This document shows, in pieces, positions 60,671-64,000 of a DNA stretch of 64,000 bases. The position numbers were made by a program, and so were the translations under genes. The notes under the pieces are model-generated. The model was given only the letters and a program-made list of their open reading frames with translations. It was not told the origin of the DNA and did no database searches. The DNA is from DASSUW01 sp963811895 (lineage in GTDB: Bacteria; Actinomycetota; Thermoleophilia; Solirubrobacterales; Solirubrobacteraceae). The stretch covers positions 186,001-250,000 of the forward strand of contig CAWETE010000005.1 in assembly GCA_963811895.1 (NCBI GenBank), written 5' to 3'. Each line of letters begins with the position of its first letter. Position 1 is the stretch's first letter.

Positions 60671-61735
60671 ATGGAAGCCGCAAGCGTTCCGGCCGAGCGC
60701 CCAGCCCCCCCAGGTCAGGCGGCGCGGGACTTCGTCTCGAAGTACGGCCTCATCGTCGTCCTGCTCGCGATGCCCGTCTATTACGCGATCCAGGACCTCA
60801 CGGGCGACGAGGGTGATCTCTCCCGCCTGGGCAACAACCTGATCGACGGTCTGTCCAACGGCGCCATCTGGGCGCTGGTGGCGATCGGCTACACGCTGGT
60901 CTACGGCATCGTCGAGCTGATCAACTTCGCCCACGGCGAGGTCTTCATGATCGGCTCGTTCATCGCCGCCGGGTTCTTCGGCACGATCGGCCTCACGCAG
61001 GACACCGGCACGGCGCTGCTCGTCATCGGCCTGCTCATCAGCATGCCGGTCTGCATGCTGGGCGCGGGCATGCTCAACACGATGATCGAGCGGGTCGGCT
61101 ACAGACCGCTGCGATCGGCGCCCAAGCTGGCGCCGCTGATCACCGCCGTCGGCTTCTCCTTCATCCTCCAGAACATCGGCCTGCTGTGGCTCGGTGGCTC
61201 GCAGGAGGGCATCACCGACCTGATCCGCTCCCAGAACGAGCTGATCACCATCGGCGGCGTCGAGATCACCAACGGCGACGTGCTGGCGATCGGGGTCACC
61301 ATCCCGCTGCTGATCGCCATGACGGCGTTCATCGGCGGCAGCCGCCTCGGCAAGGCCATGCGCGCGACCGCGCAGGACCCCGAGGCCGCGCGCCTGATGG
61401 GCATCAACGTCGACACGACGATCTCCCTGACCTTCCTGCTGGGCGGCATGCTGGCCGGCGCCGCCGGGCTCATCTACGCCCTCTACCAGACGACGATCTG
61501 GTACTTCCAGGGCTTCACGGCCGGCCTGGTGGCCTTCACCGCCGCGGTGATGGGCGGCATCGGCAACATCCGCGGCGCGGTGCTCGGCGGCCTGATCATC
61601 GGCTTCATCCAGCAGATCTCGGACAACCGGATCGGCTCGGAGTGGACGCCGGCGATCGTCTTCGTCTATCTGATCCTGATCATGGTCTTCAAGCCGTCCG
61701 GCCTGCTGGGCGAGGAGACGAGGGAGGCGGGATGA
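60671..61735 (+). CDS. livH: Branched-chain amino-acid ABC permease LivH
   Basis: A 354-residue permease with about eight or nine membrane helices. Typical features are NNLIDGLSNGAIWALVAIGYT (in parts), ELINFAHGEVFMIGSF, and LRGMNATAQ-like ALGKAMRATAQDPEAARLMGI coupling loop (AMRATAQDPEAARLMGIN). It pairs with LivM. ATG at 60671; overlaps livM by 4 nt. Confidence 0.94.
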   Translation: MEAASVPAERPAPPGQAARDFVSKYGLIVVLLAMPVYYAIQDLTGDEGDLSRLGNNLIDGLSNGAIWALVAIGYTLVYGIVELINFAHGEVFMIGSFIAAGFFGTIGLTQDTGTALLVIGLLISMPVCMLGAGMLNTMIERVGYRPLRSAPKLAPLITAVGFSFILQNIGLLWLGGSQEGITDLIRSQNELITIGGVEITNGDVLAIGVTIPLLIAMTAFIGGSRLGKAMRATAQDPEAARLMGINVDTTISLTFLLGGMLAGAAGLIYALYQTTIWYFQGFTAGLVAFTAAVMGGIGNIRGAVLGGLIIGFIQQISDNRIGSEWTPAIVFVYLILIMVFKPSGLLGEETREAG

Positions 61736-62970
61736 CCGAGACAGCTCCCGCGCCCGAGCGGGTCAAGCAGCCCAGGGGCCTCAAGCGCCCGGTCATCCCG
61801 GAGTGGGCGGAGAAGGCGTTCATCCCCATCTTCTTCGGGGTCGCGATCATGGTGCCGTTCGTGATCGACTCGGGCGGCAGCCTGATCTTCGACATCACGT
61901 TCGCGCTCGCCTACGTCGTGATGGCGCTCGGGTTGAACATCATCGTCGGCTTCGCCGGCCTGCTCGACCTCGGCTACGTGGCGTTCTTCGCGATCGGCGC
62001 GTACACGATGGGCTGGCTCGGCTCCGGCTTCTTCTCGGAGGTCGGCGGCGGCGAGGGCTGGCACGTCGGCGTCTCGGGCTTCGCGGCCAACCTGCCCGGC
62101 ATCCACCTCAACTTCATCCTGATCGTCATCGCCGCGATCGTCTTCACGACGATCGCGGGCATGATCATCGGCCTGCCGACGCTGCGGCTGCGCGGCGACT
62201 ACATCGCGATCGTGACGCTCGCGTTCGGCGAGATCATCGGCCGCCTGGCCGTCAACTTCGACCAGGTGAAGTTCTCGAGCATCCCGCTCCTCGGCGTCCC
62301 GCTCGGCAACGCCTTCGGCGAGGAGCAGGTCATCACCGCGGGAAGGCAGGGCATCACGCCGGTGGACAAGATCGCCTTCCCGGGCCTGGACCAGTTCACG
62401 TCGCTCGAGCTCAAGCCGTGGTACTGGACCGCGCTCGGCCTCGTGGCGATCGTGCTGTTCGTGAACTTCCGGCTGCGCGACTCGCGCCTCGGGCGGGCGT
62501 GGATCGCCCTGCGCGAGGACGAGGTGGCCGCCGTGTCGATGGGCGTCCCGGCGGTCCGGACCAAGCTGCTGGCCTACGGCACCGGCGCGGCGTTCGGCGG
62601 GATGGCGGGCGCCTACCTCGGCTCGTTCCTGAACACCGTCAACGCCGACCAGTTCCAGTTCTACTTCTCGATCCTGGTCCTCGGCATGGTCATCCTCGGC
62701 GGCCTCGGCTCGATCTGGGGCGTCGTGCTGGGCGCGATCGTCCTGTCGTTCATCAACAACTGGCTCATCCCGGACGTGCTGAACGACGTGCCGAGCAAGC
62801 TCAGCCTCGACTTCGACATGACGCAGATCACCTTCGCGATCTACGGCTTCCTGCTGGTGATGATGATGATCTTGAGACCTCAGGGCCTGATACCGGAACG
62901 AAGGCGTGAGCAGGAGATGACTCACGCCGACGAGCACGCCGAGGAATCCGTCTTCGTGGCACGGGCATGA
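61732..62970 (+). CDS. livM: Branched-chain amino-acid ABC permease LivM
   Basis: A 412-residue permease. N-terminal cytoplasmic ~30 residues, then helices; ALGLNIIVGFAGLLDLGYVAF is diagnostic (in parts), and SRLGRAWIALREDEVAAVSM is the ATPase-coupling loop. Extra loop at about residues 190-220 (HITPVDK region). The last 30 residues are charged (EQEMTHADEHAEESVF). ATGA overlaps on both sides. Confidence 0.94.
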   Translation: MTETAPAPERVKQPRGLKRPVIPEWAEKAFIPIFFGVAIMVPFVIDSGGSLIFDITFALAYVVMALGLNIIVGFAGLLDLGYVAFFAIGAYTMGWLGSGFFSEVGGGEGWHVGVSGFAANLPGIHLNFILIVIAAIVFTTIAGMIIGLPTLRLRGDYIAIVTLAFGEIIGRLAVNFDQVKFSSIPLLGVPLGNAFGEEQVITAGRQGITPVDKIAFPGLDQFTSLELKPWYWTALGLVAIVLFVNFRLRDSRLGRAWIALREDEVAAVSMGVPAVRTKLLAYGTGAAFGGMAGAYLGSFLNTVNADQFQFYFSILVLGMVILGGLGSIWGVVLGAIVLSFINNWLIPDVLNDVPSKLSLDFDMTQITFAIYGFLLVMMMILRPQGLIPERRREQEMTHADEHAEESVFVARA

Positions 62971-63773
62971 GCGCGACCAACGGCAACATGGTCCTCGACG
63001 CGGCCAACGTGACCAAGCAGTTCGGCGGCCTGACCGCCGTCAGCGACGTCAGCTTCCGCGTGCCCGAGCGCTCGATCGTCTCGATCATCGGTCCCAACGG
63101 GGCCGGCAAGACGACGTTCTTCAACATGCTCACGGGCTTCTACAAGCCGACCTACGGCCGGATCGAGTTCGACGGCAAGAACGTCACCGGCGGCCGGCCG
63201 GACGTGATCATGAAGCTGGGCATGGCGCGGACGTTCCAGAACATCCGCCTGTTCGCGACCATGAGCGCGGTCGAGAACTGCATGGTCGGCCAGAACTCCC
63301 GCATGAAGGCGGGCCTGTTCGGCTCGATCATCCGCACCCCCGGCGTCCGCAAGGAGGAGAAGGCCGTCGAGGCGAAGGCGCGCGAGGAGCTCTCCTACGT
63401 CGGGGTCGCCAAGCGCCACCACGACAACCTGGCCATCAACCTGTCCTACGGCGACCAGCGGCGCGTGGAGATCGCCCGTGCGCTGGCGTCCGACCCGAAG
63501 GTGCTGCTGCTCGACGAGCCGACGGCGGGCATGAACCCGCAGGAGTCCGACGAGCTGACCAACTTCATGCGCAGGCTGCGCGAGGAGCGCGGCATCACGA
63601 TCGTGCTGATCGAGCACGACATGAAGGTGATCATGGGCGTCTCGGAGCACATCACCGTGCTCGACCACGGCGAGAAGATCGCCGAGGGCGGGCCGGCCGA
63701 GGTCCGCAAGAACCCGCGCGTGATCGAGGCGTACCTGGGCAAGGCGGCCGCCGAGACCGGAGGGAGCGAGTAG
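62967..63773 (+). CDS. livG: Branched-chain amino-acid ABC ATPase LivG
   Basis: A 268-residue ABC ATPase. Walker A GPNGAGKTTFF, signature LSYGDQRRVEIARAL, Walker B VLLLDEPTAGM, and the H-loop LIEHDM. C-terminal LivG extension is present. ATG in an ATGA overlap with livM. livF starts 3 nt after its stop. Confidence 0.95.
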   Translation: MSATNGNMVLDAANVTKQFGGLTAVSDVSFRVPERSIVSIIGPNGAGKTTFFNMLTGFYKPTYGRIEFDGKNVTGGRPDVIMKLGMARTFQNIRLFATMSAVENCMVGQNSRMKAGLFGSIIRTPGVRKEEKAVEAKAREELSYVGVAKRHHDNLAINLSYGDQRRVEIARALASDPKVLLLDEPTAGMNPQESDELTNFMRRLREERGITIVLIEHDMKVIMGVSEHITVLDHGEKIAEGGPAEVRKNPRVIEAYLGKAAAETGGSE

Positions 63774-63776
63774 CCA

Positions 63777-64000
63777 TGGCCTTCCTCGAAGTCAAGGACA
63801 TCCACACCTACTACGGCAACATCCAGGCGCTCAAGGGCATCTCGCTGGAGGTGGAGGAGGGCGAGTGCGTGACGCTGATCGGCTCCAACGGGGCCGGCAA
63901 GTCGACCACGCTGCGCTCGATCTCGGGGCTGACGCCGCCGCGCGACGGCTCGATCAAGCTCGCCGGCGAGGAGATCTCGATGCTGCCGCCGCAGGAGATC
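63777..64000 (+). CDS. livF: Branched-chain amino-acid ABC ATPase LivF, 3' end outside window
   Basis: First 74 residues of the second Liv ATPase: FLEVKDIHTYYGNIQALKGI, Walker A GSNGAGKSTTLR, and the start of the Q-loop region. The YYG aromatic A-loop is typical of LivF. The gene runs off the window. Confidence 0.93.

Overview
This is a 64 kb window of a very GC-rich chromosome. Third codon positions are almost all G or C, and GTG and TTG starts are common. Gene content and order (mreCD-mrdA-rodA-rne-rplU-rpmA; obgE-proB-proA-nadD-rsfS; comEA-comEC-holA-rpsT; hrcA-dnaJ-prmA; yqeY-phoH-ybeY-era; a trp run) fit a deep-branching actinobacterium of the Thermoleophilia/Solirubrobacterales type. 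The placement is inference from gene order and style; there is no 16S gene in the window.

Layout. 1-7400: cell-elongation genes (mreC partial, mreD, mrdA, rodA), an RNase E/G gene and ribosomal proteins L21 and L27. 7397-10643: an accessory block (DipZ-like CcdA-thioredoxin fusion, short-chain dehydrogenase, secreted acidic protein) between rpmA and obgE. 10675-17039: obgE, proB, proA, nadD, rsfS, with a minus-strand RTX-like secreted protein between proB and proA. 17042-22805: second accessory block (orphan NarL-type histidine kinase, iron-siderophore binding lipoprotein with an IdeR-like box, secreted M14 peptidase), closed by a strong hairpin terminator. 22856-29698: tRNA-Ala(GGC), leuS, comEA, comEC, holA, rpsT. 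29752-43898: murJ, lepA, two MaoC-like proteins, a GH13 glucosidase, hrcA, dnaJ, two tandem PrmA-like methyltransferases, a threonine dehydratase-like enzyme, a type II NADH dehydrogenase, an EamA exporter, a MarR-GNAT fusion, DUF192 and YqeY. 43888-50833: phoH, ybeY, era, a minus-strand bPH2-bPH2-ArsA cluster, then a phytoene synthase-like and a geranylgeranyl reductase-like gene. 50847-59202: hisIE, trpE-G-D-C, an HtrA-like protease, trpF-B-A and a 55-residue membrane protein. 59288-64000: a branched-chain amino-acid ABC transporter (binding protein, livH, livM, livG, partial livF).

Cross-cutting signals. (1) Fifteen apparent single-base insertions break ten genes, all outside the core informational and biosynthetic set. 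Each looks like one extra base, mostly in short G/C runs. (2) About fifteen genes have a TANNNT -10 box only 6-11 nt before the start codon, which predicts leaderless mRNAs. In six of them the stop codon of the upstream gene forms the first half of that box. (3) Two intergenic regions, 42.2 kb and 56.3 kb, share a nested inverted-repeat element plus a common downstream motif. (4) Three hisIE/trp junctions have identical 17-nt overlaps with TTG starts. No insertion sequence, prophage, CRISPR array or origin was seen.
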